Shown: one piece after another, positions 33,145-41,652 of the stretch
Layout: every line of letters starts with the position of its first letter
How positions within the stretch are numbered: the first letter of the stretch is position 1
Source: Acidobacteriota bacterium
GTDB lineage: Bacteria > Acidobacteriota > Vicinamibacteria > Vicinamibacterales > UBA2999
Direction of reading: 5' to 3'
Length of the DNA: 64,000 bases
Assembly (NCBI GenBank): GCA_018000455.1
Contig: JAGNJW010000001.1
Location: forward strand, 124,001-188,000
The notes under the pieces: model-generated
The model's database searches: none
Told to the model about the DNA's origin: nothing
What the model saw: only the letters and a program-made list of their open reading frames with translations
Position numbers and translations under genes: made by a program

Positions 33145-33203
33145 TACGCCGAAAGGGAACCATGGCGTTGCCGTTGCGACCGCGCTGGTGCGCGCAGCGC
33201 GCG

Positions 33204-34373
33204 TCAGTGGGTTGAGCTCTCCCACGCGCGTTCGCCCGTCCCCGAGTCGTCCTCGACGTCGAAGGTGAGTGTCGCGAGGGCGCGGCCATCCTCGGTCTCG
33301 GCGGTGATGCGCCAGCGGCCGGCCGCGAAGTTCGCCTTCACCGCCGTGCCGCGGAAGCCGTCGGCGCGGCCGCCCGAGACGGCGAGCGGAATCCGGTCGG
33401 TGGTCGTCCACCGGTCCCGCGCACGGTCGAACGTGTCCCAGCGGATGACCACACGGTGGTGGAACCCCGCCGGCGCGAACACGCGGGCGAAGTAGAACAT
33501 GCGGTCTCCCGGCCGCCGGGCGAAGGGCCGTGCGTCGTGACGCCAGAACGGCTGGCGCGGCGGCCTCGCGTAGACGAGCCTGAAGACGCCGCCCTCCCGG
33601 TGCACGTCGTGGTAGATGCCCTGGAACTGCACCGAGAGCGGCACCGGCGGGATGAGGCGCAGCTCGTAGAGCGCACCGACCAGGACGAGGACGCCGACGG
33701 CCGGGGCGAACAGGCGCGCCTGCCCGCCTGACTCGCCAGGTGCCGACGAGGCGAGCAGGCCGGCCACGGGCCACACGAGCACCGCCGAGACGACGAGCGA
33801 CAGCAGGAACACCCGGCCATCGATGCGTCCGACCAGGATCGGAATGAAATAGGTCAGGAACGACAGGACGCAGAGCGTGTAGAGGCCAAGTCGCAGCGGA
33901 TGGCCCAGCCGCCGGACGCGCGGCACCTCGTTGACGGCCATGACGCCCGCCAGCAGCCCCAGGAATACGGCCGAGCGCGCCGTGGTGCTGCTGCGGAAGT
34001 AGAGCACGGCGTAGGCACTGAGCAGGCCGCCGTAGAGGAAATGCAGGGCCTCCACGTTGTAGGACCAGACGCGGGCGGTGCGGCCCCGTGGGGTCCAGAT
34101 GCCCGTCGCCTCGCGATGCTGGTAGACGAGCAGGCCCGTCAGGCCGACGAGATAGAGACCCTGGATCGCCAGGTCGGTCCAGGCGTCGATTCGCTGCATC
34201 GTCGCGAAGTCGAACGAGACGCCGGCGATGAACATCACCACCGGAGAGTGGCGGCGAATCAGCGCGGGGATCGGCAGCCGATCGAGGAACCCGGTCGTCG
34301 CCTCACTCAATCCTGGGCTCTCACCGCAGACGTCCGGTGCGGTGTGCGACCCCTGCTGCTCGGGATCGGGCAC
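33204..34373 (-). CDS. Membrane protein with C-terminal DUF2914 domain
   Basis: 389 residues from GTG 34373, five bases after the stop of the upstream serine hydrolase; TTG 34310 is an alternative. About six hydrophobic helices (about 40-210) contain HYFRSSTT-like turns, then a soluble beta domain with FQGIYHDVHREGGVFRLVY, a Trp near RQPFWRHDARPFAR, and WRITAETEDGRALATLTFDVE at the end, which is the DUF2914 pattern. Function unknown; related proteins are found next to envelope enzymes. Co-transcribed with the serine hydrolase. Confidence 0.72.
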   Translation of the reverse strand: MPDPEQQGSHTAPDVCGESPGLSEATTGFLDRLPIPALIRRHSPVVMFIAGVSFDFATMQRIDAWTDLAIQGLYLVGLTGLLVYQHREATGIWTPRGRTARVWSYNVEALHFLYGGLLSAYAVLYFRSSTTARSAVFLGLLAGVMAVNEVPRVRRLGHPLRLGLYTLCVLSFLTYFIPILVGRIDGRVFLLSLVVSAVLVWPVAGLLASSAPGESGGQARLFAPAVGVLVLVGALYELRLIPPVPLSVQFQGIYHDVHREGGVFRLVYARPPRQPFWRHDARPFARRPGDRMFYFARVFAPAGFHHRVVIRWDTFDRARDRWTTTDRIPLAVSGGRADGFRGTAVKANFAAGRWRITAETEDGRALATLTFDVEDDSGTGERAWESSTH

Positions 34374-34378
34374 GGGGG

Positions 34379-35857
34379 TTACTGAACGCGCTCCACGTAG
34401 CCGTCGCCCGTGTACATCCGCACGACGCGACCGTTTTCCTCGACGAATCGCACGACCTCGCCGACGGGCCCGCCGCCGGTCGGCGCGGTGTAGCGAAACT
34501 GCCCATTGCCGATTGGCACGAGCCGGATCGGACTGTCGAGGTTCGGTGCGGCGGGCGAGATGATGACCAGGCGCTTGTTGAGCTCGACGACCTGGGAGTC
34601 GCCGCCGCGTCCGCGATAGAGGCCGGCGAATCGCGACCACGCCGGATCCCAGGTCGTCGTCGTGGGCTCGGCGTGCTGGGCCGCGGCCTTGGCCACGGCC
34701 TCGCCCACCGTGTTCATCAGTTCGGTCGCGATGGCCCCCGGGCCGGCGTCGTCGGCGTTGGTCAGCACGATGACGGCCACCTTGCCCTCGGGATAGAGCA
34801 TCGTCTGTGTCTGATAGCCGGGATAGCTGCCGCCGTGCGAGACGTAGATCTTGTCCTTCGTGCGCTGCACGGCGAAGCCGATGGCATTGCCCCGCGTCCA
34901 CGTGCTCTCGAGCACGCGGACGCGATGCATCTGCCTGAGCGATCCGGTGCTGAGGATGTTGGCGCCGCCGCGCCGGCCGGTGCGGAACTGCGCCGAGGCG
35001 AACTTCGCCATGTCGTCGACCGTGGAAGTGATGCCGGTGGCGGCAGCCATGCCCCTGGCGTCGATGAACGGCGTAGGCGTGCGCGTCGTCTCGGGCGTGA
35101 GGCGGCTGTAGCCCACCGCCAGTCCCGCCGCCTCCCTGTCCACGCTCGACGAGGTCATGCCGAGCGGCTGGTAGATGTGCTGCTGCACGTAGTCGGCCCA
35201 CCGCTGTCCACTCACTGCCTCGATCACGAGCCCGGCCACCGAGTAGGCGAGATTCGAGTACTTCCAGCGCACCTCGGGTGCGAACGGCGCCTGCCGCTCG
35301 GCCATCAGCGCCTGCAGTTCCTCGCTGGTCGGGAAGTCGAACGTCGTCCAATGCGAACCGGCCTCGCGCGGCAGGCCGGAACTGTGGGTGAGCAATTCCT
35401 CGATCGTGATCTCGGGGTCGTCGTCAAAGGCACGCTTCACCCGGAACCACGGCAGGTGCTTCGAGACCGGATCGTCGAGGCGCAGCTTGCCGTCCTCGCG
35501 CAGCTGCATGATGGCGGTGGCGGTGAAGAGCTTGCTATGCGACGCCATGCGGAACTTCGTCTGCGGCGTCATCGGTATCTTCTGCGCGACATCAGCCAGG
35601 CCGAAGCCTGCCGCCCACACCAGCTCCTGATCCGCGACCACGCCCACCGCGACGCCGGGGAGGTGGCGATTGAGCAACTGGCCCTCGAGCCAGGCGGTGA
35701 AGAGGCGCACCGCGCCCTGCACGTCGGCATCGGCTGCGACCTGGGAAGCAGTTGCCACCGCCTGCTGCGCACTCGGCCGAGTCGAGGCCAGCGCCAGCGT
35801 GGCGAGCAGGACGGCGAAGGCGAAGCGGCGGCGACGAGGATTGGCTGGTGTCATCAT
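34379..35857 (-). CDS. Serine hydrolase of the beta-lactamase/penicillin-binding-protein class C family
   Basis: 492 residues from ATG 35857, with GGGGGATCG before it. Signal peptide 1-30. SxxK motif Ser106-Lys109 (MASHSKLF), YxN motif Tyr200-Ser-Asn202 (KYSNLAYSV), and a third box HGG (SHGGSYPGYQ) in place of KTG/HTG. A C-terminal lipocalin-like extension (about 400-492) follows. The variant third box and extension are typical of esterases or peptidases of this family and not of true AmpC beta-lactamases; it may hydrolyse D-amino peptides or esters in the periplasm. Confidence 0.88.
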   Translation of the reverse strand: MMTPANPRRRRFAFAVLLATLALASTRPSAQQAVATASQVAADADVQGAVRLFTAWLEGQLLNRHLPGVAVGVVADQELVWAAGFGLADVAQKIPMTPQTKFRMASHSKLFTATAIMQLREDGKLRLDDPVSKHLPWFRVKRAFDDDPEITIEELLTHSSGLPREAGSHWTTFDFPTSEELQALMAERQAPFAPEVRWKYSNLAYSVAGLVIEAVSGQRWADYVQQHIYQPLGMTSSSVDREAAGLAVGYSRLTPETTRTPTPFIDARGMAAATGITSTVDDMAKFASAQFRTGRRGGANILSTGSLRQMHRVRVLESTWTRGNAIGFAVQRTKDKIYVSHGGSYPGYQTQTMLYPEGKVAVIVLTNADDAGPGAIATELMNTVGEAVAKAAAQHAEPTTTTWDPAWSRFAGLYRGRGGDSQVVELNKRLVIISPAAPNLDSPIRLVPIGNGQFRYTAPTGGGPVGEVVRFVEENGRVVRMYTGDGYVERVQ

Positions 35858-36029
35858 CGATCCCCCAAACAGAGCAGACTCGCCACACGGAAAAGCAGAG
35901 GCGGCGTTTGGATCGCGACGAGTGCGCGCATCGATGTCGGGTCGCGGGCCGCGGTGCTGCGAAGAGTGCCGGAAACGAGCGCGCGGGGTCAAGCCGCATC
36001 AGTGCCGGTGGTCGTTCGATCACGCTGGG

Positions 36030-37193
36030 TCAGCGGGTCCGGCCGAGCAGCGTCGTCAGCGGCTCCCGCCAGTAGCGAAGCGTCGGATGCCCGTCTGGTA
36101 CGCAGGCGAGGGCGCGCCGCGCCGTCACCCCGGCGTCGCGCTTCCTGCCGAGGGCCAGCTGGCCGAGGGCCAGCGCGTACAGCACCTCGACGTTCTCGGG
36201 ATTGCCGTCGGCGAAGCGTTCGAGTGTTGGCACCGCTTCAGCGGCACGGCCGGCGACGACGAGATAGCGCAGCAGATATAGCGATACCCACGGATCGCTC
36301 CCGGTGCCAGCCGACAGGATGGCGACTTCCCGTGCCGCGTCCTGCGGCTGATCGAGTTCCAGGAAGCCGATGAGTCGCCAGAGATGCGCGCGTACGTGTG
36401 GCCCGGCCTTGAGATTGGCGATCGTCCACCGCCGATCGGCCTCGGCCAGTGGCGCCATCGCCTCCTTGAATCGCCATTGCCGCGCCAAGGCGATGCCGCG
36501 GTTGAGGGGCGCCTGCCAGGCGACAGGATCGGCCTCGGTGGCCCGTCGATAGTAGTCCTCGGCTTTGACGGGGTCCTGGGTGTGCCGGCCCTTCTCGAAC
36601 CACCGGTTCGTGCGCATTGCCAGTGGACCGACGGGGCCCACGATCTCGCCGGTGGGACCGTAGCGCGTCCGCGCGTCGGGCACGTAGGTGCCGCGATCGA
36701 GGTCGATCTCGTCGATCTGCGTCCGGTAGCGCGCCACCCTGTCTGGCGCGGTCTCGGCATCCAGCAGTCGGGTGAAGGCCGCCCGTGCCCGGTCGAGCTG
36801 TTCGCTTCTCACGGCCGACACGGCGAGCTGTTCGAGCGCGTCGCGTCCCCACGGCGTGCGGAGGCCGTTCGAGTGGGTCACGGCCGCCGCAAACGCGTCC
36901 GACGCCTTCTGCGCCGACAGGCTGTCGGCCCGCTCGTCGGCCCAGTAGGCCTTGCCGAGTAGATACCACGCGCGTCCGTCGTTCGGCGCCGCCTCGACGA
37001 CGGCGGTCAGGCGCTTCACGGCCTCGAGGAAGCGGCGCGACTCCAGAGCCGCTTCGGCGCGCGCGGTCTCTGGAGCAGACGTCGGGCCCGCGCGCCCTCC
37101 GCCCTGTGGCTCAGCAGTGGCGACTCCGCCGGCCAGCAGCCACGCCGAGGCGACGGCACAGGCGAGGCGCTCGGCGCGAAGCAGGCATCCCAT
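36030..37193 (-). CDS. Secreted TPR-repeat protein
   Basis: 387 residues with a signal peptide (about 1-28). TPR-like helices include RRFLEAVKRLTAVVEAAPND with GRAWYLLGKAYWADE (55-90), DYYRRATEADPVAWQAPLNR and GIALARQWRFKEAMAPLAEA (about 215-255), and NPENVEVLYALALGQLALGR with KRDAGVTARRAL (about 335-370). No catalytic motif. Periplasmic scaffold or envelope assembly factor is the general expectation. It is separated from both neighbours; 172 bases upstream of 36030 towards the hydrolase hold nothing I can identify. Confidence 0.78.
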   Translation of the reverse strand: MGCLLRAERLACAVASAWLLAGGVATAEPQGGGRAGPTSAPETARAEAALESRRFLEAVKRLTAVVEAAPNDGRAWYLLGKAYWADERADSLSAQKASDAFAAAVTHSNGLRTPWGRDALEQLAVSAVRSEQLDRARAAFTRLLDAETAPDRVARYRTQIDEIDLDRGTYVPDARTRYGPTGEIVGPVGPLAMRTNRWFEKGRHTQDPVKAEDYYRRATEADPVAWQAPLNRGIALARQWRFKEAMAPLAEADRRWTIANLKAGPHVRAHLWRLIGFLELDQPQDAAREVAILSAGTGSDPWVSLYLLRYLVVAGRAAEAVPTLERFADGNPENVEVLYALALGQLALGRKRDAGVTARRALACVPDGHPTLRYWREPLTTLLGRTR

Positions 37194-37419
37194 CGCTTAA
37201 CGATACGCCAGGGTGCTGCCGCGCCCCATGACGGTAGTCATGCCCGGCGAGCCGCCGGCTACGGCACGGAGGCCCACGACGCCGCGAAGTAGCCGGAGGT
37301 GGCCGGGAACACGGGGAAGGCATCGAGGGACAACTGCACCCACCACTGCCAGCCACTTGGTATGAGCAATCGGCTAGAATTCTGGTCCACGCTACCGAAT
37401 GCCGAATTGGAGGTGACCC

Positions 37420-38646
37420 GTGCTGTCGAGACGTCGCGTGCTGTCCGGACTGGCCGCTGCCGGCGCCGGCGTGGTCGGGGGCACCCAACGCGCCACCGCT
37501 GACCAGGCGGCGCAGCCGTCGCCAGTGGTGTCCGTGCCTCCCCGCAGTTCCTCATACGACCCGTGGGTCGAGGTGCACGCCGCCAATCTCGCCCACAACG
37601 TCGCCGAGATCCGGCGGCGCGTAGAGGGCCGGCCGATCATCGCGGTGATCAAGAACAACGGCTACGGCTGTGGCGTCGCTGTCGTCGGCCGATTGCTCGA
37701 CCAGCGGCCCGAGATCCCGGCGCTGGCCGTCGTCAAGCTCGCCGAGGCCATGGCCCTGCGCGATGCCGGCGTGAAGAAGCCGGTGCTGCTCATGGGGCCG
37801 TGTGATGCGTCGGATCTCGAGGCGGCCATCGCGCGCGACATCGAGCCCATGGTCTACACGCCCATCGGCGACGTGCTCGAGCGAATTGCCACCAAGCGGC
37901 AGCGTCCCGTCCAGGTCCACGTCTGCGTCGACACGGGCATCGGCCGCGTTGGCGTGCCATACCGTGAGGCCAACGGGCTCATGCGCGATCTGGCGTCGCG
38001 CCGCGGCGTGCAGATTGCCAGCGCCATGATGACCTTCAGCGAAGACGCGGACTTCGACGCCGAGCAGGTGGTGCGCTTCCGGGCCGTGCGCGACCAGGCG
38101 GCGACAGACGGCGTCGCGGTGGGCTTCATGCACGCGGCATCGAGCTTCGGGCTGTTCCAGCGGCCGGAGGCGTTCTTCGACCGCGTGCGGCCGGGCATGG
38201 CGGTGTTCGGCGTCTACTCCGAACCCGAGTTCCGCACGCAGGGCACCATGGACCTCCGGCCGGCCGTCAGCCTCAAGGCCCGCGTGGCCTACGTGAAGCA
38301 GCTGCAGGCGGGTGAGTCGGCCGGCTACAACCGCGCCTACATGGCCACCCGGCCGGTGTGGGTGGCCACGCTGCCGGTCGGGCACGCCGACGGCTGGCCC
38401 AGGGTCGCCGCCAAGGGGGCGCGGGTGGCCATTGGCGGAGGTTTCTACCCCGTCATCGCGTCGGTGTCGGCCAGTCACACGATCGTGGAGATTGGCGACA
38501 CCAACCCGGTGGCCATCGGCGACGTGGCGACTTTCTTCGGCTGGGAACCGGGCGGGCGTCCTGAAGACGTCGGCGCGGCCTGTGGCGCCTCGGTCTACGA
38601 CCTCACGATGCATCTCGGGGCCTCGCTGCCGCGGAAGGTCGTGTAG
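37420..38646 (+). CDS. Tat-exported alanine racemase-like PLP enzyme (broad-specificity racemase type)
   Basis: 408 residues from GTG 37420 with a near-perfect GGAGGTGA ribosome site. N-terminal twin-arginine signal SRRRVLSGLAAAG (3-15). Fold-type III PLP enzyme: Lys78 in AVIKNNGYGCG forms the aldimine (usual alanine racemase motif VKANAYGHG) and Tyr303 in GESAGYNRAYMAT is the opposite catalytic base; LPVGHADGWPR replaces the usual GYADG. Export and altered motifs match periplasmic broad-spectrum racemases that make non-canonical D-amino acids for cell-wall remodelling. It is not expected to be the biosynthetic racemase. Confidence 0.85.
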   Translation: MLSRRRVLSGLAAAGAGVVGGTQRATADQAAQPSPVVSVPPRSSSYDPWVEVHAANLAHNVAEIRRRVEGRPIIAVIKNNGYGCGVAVVGRLLDQRPEIPALAVVKLAEAMALRDAGVKKPVLLMGPCDASDLEAAIARDIEPMVYTPIGDVLERIATKRQRPVQVHVCVDTGIGRVGVPYREANGLMRDLASRRGVQIASAMMTFSEDADFDAEQVVRFRAVRDQAATDGVAVGFMHAASSFGLFQRPEAFFDRVRPGMAVFGVYSEPEFRTQGTMDLRPAVSLKARVAYVKQLQAGESAGYNRAYMATRPVWVATLPVGHADGWPRVAAKGARVAIGGGFYPVIASVSASHTIVEIGDTNPVAIGDVATFFGWEPGGRPEDVGAACGASVYDLTMHLGASLPRKVV

Positions 38647-38733
38647 CGGCTTCGTCCGGGCATCACCGCCGGTTCTTGCAGCGGACCCGATCGCGTTTGA
38701 TCGGAACCCCCAGGTGCGAGAGGATGCCTGTGC

Positions 38734-39636
38734 ATGGTCACAGCAGCCCATTCCCAGCCCCTGCCCGGGGAGCATGACGGGGCCACGGCCGTGGAGGGCC
38801 CGTCGGCGGCCGGAGCCGTCGATGACGCGCCGGCGGTCGTGTTCGACGACGTGACGTTCGCCTTCGACGATCACGTCGTGCTGCGCGGCGTGAGCTTCAG
38901 CCTGCCCAGGGGCAGCACCAGCATCCTGCTCGGCGCGAGCGGGTCCGGCAAGTCGGTCATCCTCAAGCTGATTCTCGGCCTCCTTCGCCCTGATGCGGGC
39001 ACGATCCACGTCAGCGGTCAGCGCATCGACCACCTGTCCGAGCAGCGCCTGATGCACGTCCGTACCGACATCGGCATGCTGTTCCAGGAGAACGCGCTGT
39101 TCGACTCGTTGACCGTGGCGGAGAACGTCGGCTACCGGCTCTACGAGGAAACCGACATGCCGCTGGACGAGGTGCGGAGCCGGGTGACCGAGGTGCTCGG
39201 GTTCATCGGACTGGCAGACTACCTCGACCGGTCGCCGTCGGAACTCTCTGGCGGCCAGCGGCGACGGGTAGCGCTCGCCCGGGCGATGGCCGCCAGGCCG
39301 AGTCTCCTCCTGCTCGACGATCCGACGACCGGCCTCGATCCGATCACGGCGACGACCGTCAACGACGAGATCGTCAAGCTGCGCGACCTCGAGAAGGTCA
39401 CCTCGCTCCTCGTGACGCACCAGATCCGCGACGCCTTCTACGTGGCCACCCACGGAGCGGTGCGCACCAACGGCGACGTCCAGATCGTCGACCTCGACCC
39501 GGCGCGTGTCGAGCCGACGAGGTTTCTCGTGCTGCACGATGGCCGCATCCACTTCGAAGGCCGTTCCGGCGAACTGCTGGCCTCCAGCGACGAACACGTG
39601 CAGCCGTTCCTGGACAAGACGCTGCCGCCGTGGTGA
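38734..39636 (+). CDS. ABC transporter ATP-binding protein, MlaF-like
   Basis: 300 residues. Walker A GASGSGKS (67-74), Q-loop FQENALFDSLTVAENVGY (about 117-134), signature LSGGQRRR (171-178), Walker B LLLLDDPTTGLDP (191-203) and switch His in VTHQ. The FDSLTVAENV...LFxE layout is typical of the MlaF/Mkl branch that powers retrograde phospholipid transport. The first 33 residues are an acidic, low-complexity extension not usual for MlaF. No MlaE permease or MlaD MCE protein gene lies on either side, so it must work with subunits encoded elsewhere. The stop codon lies in a short tandem repeat. Confidence 0.85.
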   Translation: MVTAAHSQPLPGEHDGATAVEGPSAAGAVDDAPAVVFDDVTFAFDDHVVLRGVSFSLPRGSTSILLGASGSGKSVILKLILGLLRPDAGTIHVSGQRIDHLSEQRLMHVRTDIGMLFQENALFDSLTVAENVGYRLYEETDMPLDEVRSRVTEVLGFIGLADYLDRSPSELSGGQRRRVALARAMAARPSLLLLDDPTTGLDPITATTVNDEIVKLRDLEKVTSLLVTHQIRDAFYVATHGAVRTNGDVQIVDLDPARVEPTRFLVLHDGRIHFEGRSGELLASSDEHVQPFLDKTLPPW

Positions 39637-39658
39637 GCCGCCGTGGTGAGCCGCCGTG
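39624..39658. repeat. 13-bp tandem repeat across the MlaF-like stop codon
   Basis: GCCGCCGTGGTGA occurs at 39624-39636 and 39637-39649, followed by a partial copy (GCCGCCGTG) to 39658. The first copy contains the stop codon TGA, so slippage would not change the protein. Confidence 0.75.
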
Positions 39659-39688
39659 TCGCTGCCGACCGGTGACGCCGGCTCGGCA

Positions 39689-41563
39689 CTACGGCACGGC
39701 GAAGGCCAGTAGCACGTTGCCGCGCCGGCCGCCGCCGAGGTCCGAGTAGCCCGAGGACACGAAGAGCATGCCGCCGGCGACGACCGGCCCCGCGGCGTTG
39801 ATGCCGCCCCCGCGCGCCTCGACGCCGTTCACCGTGTCAAACGTCCGGTCGGTCTCGAATGACCAGATCGCCTGGCCGTTGGCCGTCGAATAGCCATAGA
39901 CGGTGCCGGTGCTCGCGCCCATGAACACCACGCCGGGCATGACCGTGACCGGCGCCCCGCCGCCCGCCGGAGGCATCGCCCGCCACACCACCTCGCCGCT
40001 GCCTATTCCCACGGCGGCCAGGCCGAGCCGGTCGTCGGTGCGCGTCACCGGAAAGTAGGCCAGGCGTTGGTCGGCGGCCGAGCCCCACATCATCGCGCCG
40101 CCGCCGTTCTCCCAGCCGAGGCCGACCTGGCGGCGCCACACGATCTCGCCTTGCTTGTCCGGATCGAGTCCCCAGGCGTCGCCACTCTTCTGGCCGATGA
40201 CGATGTACGACTTCCCATCGGGCATCGTGCGCAGGATCGGCGCGTTGCCGAAGTCGAAGTCGGGACCGAGGTCGTCGGGACAGGTCTCGGACTTGTCGTC
40301 GGTCGGGACGTTGGGCCGGTAGATGCCGGGGCAATCGCGCACGTAGTGATCGAGCGCCATCACCTGCTTGACCCACATGCGCTTGCCGCTGTCGATGTCG
40401 TAGGCGATGACGGCGTCGGAGGCGATATCGGCCGGTTCGGTGTAGCCGTTGCCGGTCGCCACGTAGACCATGCGACGCGCCAGATCGACCGTCGGCGACG
40501 ACCACACGCCGGCCCCGGCCGGCGCCCACAGCTGCGTGCCGAGCGAAGTGACCTTGGTCTTCTTCGGCGCCTCAGCGACGCTATACGACTTCCAGAGCTG
40601 CTTGCCCGTGAGGGCGTCGTAGGCCGCCAGCCCGCCGCGGAACGTGCAGCACGGGTAGCTGGGGTTGCCGGCGCCCGACTCTTCGAGCGACGACAGCGGT
40701 ACGTAGAGGCGGCCCGCCACGAGCTTCGGCGCGCCGGTGACGCGGGCGATGGGATGGGTGTCGAGGCGGGCCTTCCAGACCTCGGCGCCGGTTTCCGCGT
40801 TCACCGCGTAGACGTTGGCGCGGATGTCGCCGAAGTAGACGAGGTAGCGGTTGGTGCCGCTACCCGGCCCCACGCTGGGGGCCGTGCGCACGCCGGCGCT
40901 GGCGCGGAAGGACCAGTGCACGCAGCCAATCTTGGCATCGAGCGCGTAGACGAAGCCGGTGTCTGAACCGACGAAGACGCGGCCGCCGACCACGGACGGC
41001 TGTCCGTAGGACGAGTTGCCGTAGGGGAAGCCGAACGCCCACTTCAACGCGAGCTTCGGAGTGGCCTCGGCGGTGAGGCCCGGCGACGGCTGATACCGCG
41101 AGTTGGACGCATCGGCGCCCCAGCCGTTCCACTCGGAGCCCGTGAACGGTGTGAAGGCCGGTGCGCTCTCGCAGTGGTTCGGCATCTTCGCGGCATCGCC
41201 GGTGTCGGACGATCCCAGTGGCCGGCCGCCGATGTACACGGCCACGACGCGCTTCTCGAACTCTGTGAGGCCCTCGGCGTGTGTGGCGTGCGCCCCCGTG
41301 CGCATCGTGGCGAGCACCGCTTCAGGCGTGTGCTGGTTCAGGGTGTAGCGGTCAGGCGCGCCACCCGTGCCGTTGTCGTGGCAGGCGGCACATCGGCCCG
41401 TGAAGGCGAAGATGCCGGCGTTGGTCCCCTGCGGGTGTTCCAGGCTCTGCCCGGGCGGCGCGGTCTGAGGTGGTGCCGGCGCCTGGGCGTGCAGAACGGC
41501 GGCCGCTAGACCTGCGCCGAAGAACAAGGCAAGCAACGATCGAACGATCCGCTGGTAACGCAT
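39689..41563 (-). CDS. Exported quinoprotein with N-terminal cytochrome c domain (PQQ dehydrogenase, PVA-dehydrogenase-like)
   Basis: 624 residues from ATG 41563 with GGGGG 4 bases before the start. Signal peptide 1-26. Haem-binding CxxCH at Cys58-Ala-Ala-Cys61-His62 (GRCAACHDNG) in a short cytochrome c domain (about 45-125). Then an eight-bladed PQQ propeller with Trp-docking repeats such as VYALDAKIGCVHWSF, VYAVNAETGAEVWKA and AYDALTGKQLWKSYS. Cytochrome-first order is characteristic of polyvinyl alcohol dehydrogenase-like quinoproteins, which pass electrons from periplasmic alcohol oxidation to the respiratory chain. Substrate unknown. Adjacent to a second quinoprotein on the same strand (90-bp gap). 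Confidence 0.87.
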   Translation of the reverse strand: MRYQRIVRSLLALFFGAGLAAAVLHAQAPAPPQTAPPGQSLEHPQGTNAGIFAFTGRCAACHDNGTGGAPDRYTLNQHTPEAVLATMRTGAHATHAEGLTEFEKRVVAVYIGGRPLGSSDTGDAAKMPNHCESAPAFTPFTGSEWNGWGADASNSRYQPSPGLTAEATPKLALKWAFGFPYGNSSYGQPSVVGGRVFVGSDTGFVYALDAKIGCVHWSFRASAGVRTAPSVGPGSGTNRYLVYFGDIRANVYAVNAETGAEVWKARLDTHPIARVTGAPKLVAGRLYVPLSSLEESGAGNPSYPCCTFRGGLAAYDALTGKQLWKSYSVAEAPKKTKVTSLGTQLWAPAGAGVWSSPTVDLARRMVYVATGNGYTEPADIASDAVIAYDIDSGKRMWVKQVMALDHYVRDCPGIYRPNVPTDDKSETCPDDLGPDFDFGNAPILRTMPDGKSYIVIGQKSGDAWGLDPDKQGEIVWRRQVGLGWENGGGAMMWGSAADQRLAYFPVTRTDDRLGLAAVGIGSGEVVWRAMPPAGGGAPVTVMPGVVFMGASTGTVYGYSTANGQAIWSFETDRTFDTVNGVEARGGGINAAGPVVAGGMLFVSSGYSDLGGGRRGNVLLAFAVP

Positions 41564-41652
41564 GAATCCCCCGTGTTGGCCGCAAGATGCCACGACGATC
41601 CGGCAGCGATTCGACGCACGACGACCTGAGACAGTGGCACCGCCCCGAAGCG

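Noticed and set aside
34374-35351. Upstream extension of the DUF2914 gene
   Set aside because: Antisense and out of frame within the serine hydrolase gene; the product is basic and lacks motifs.
34379-35857. Serine hydrolase as a resistance beta-lactamase
   Set aside because: The third box is HGG and a C-terminal lipocalin-like extension is present, both usual for esterase/peptidase members.
37259-37380. Minus-strand peptide-like stretch with GWQWWVQLSLDAFPVF
   Set aside because: Hydrophobic and suggestive of a protein fragment, but it has no start, ribosome site or family, and lies in the leader of the racemase gene.
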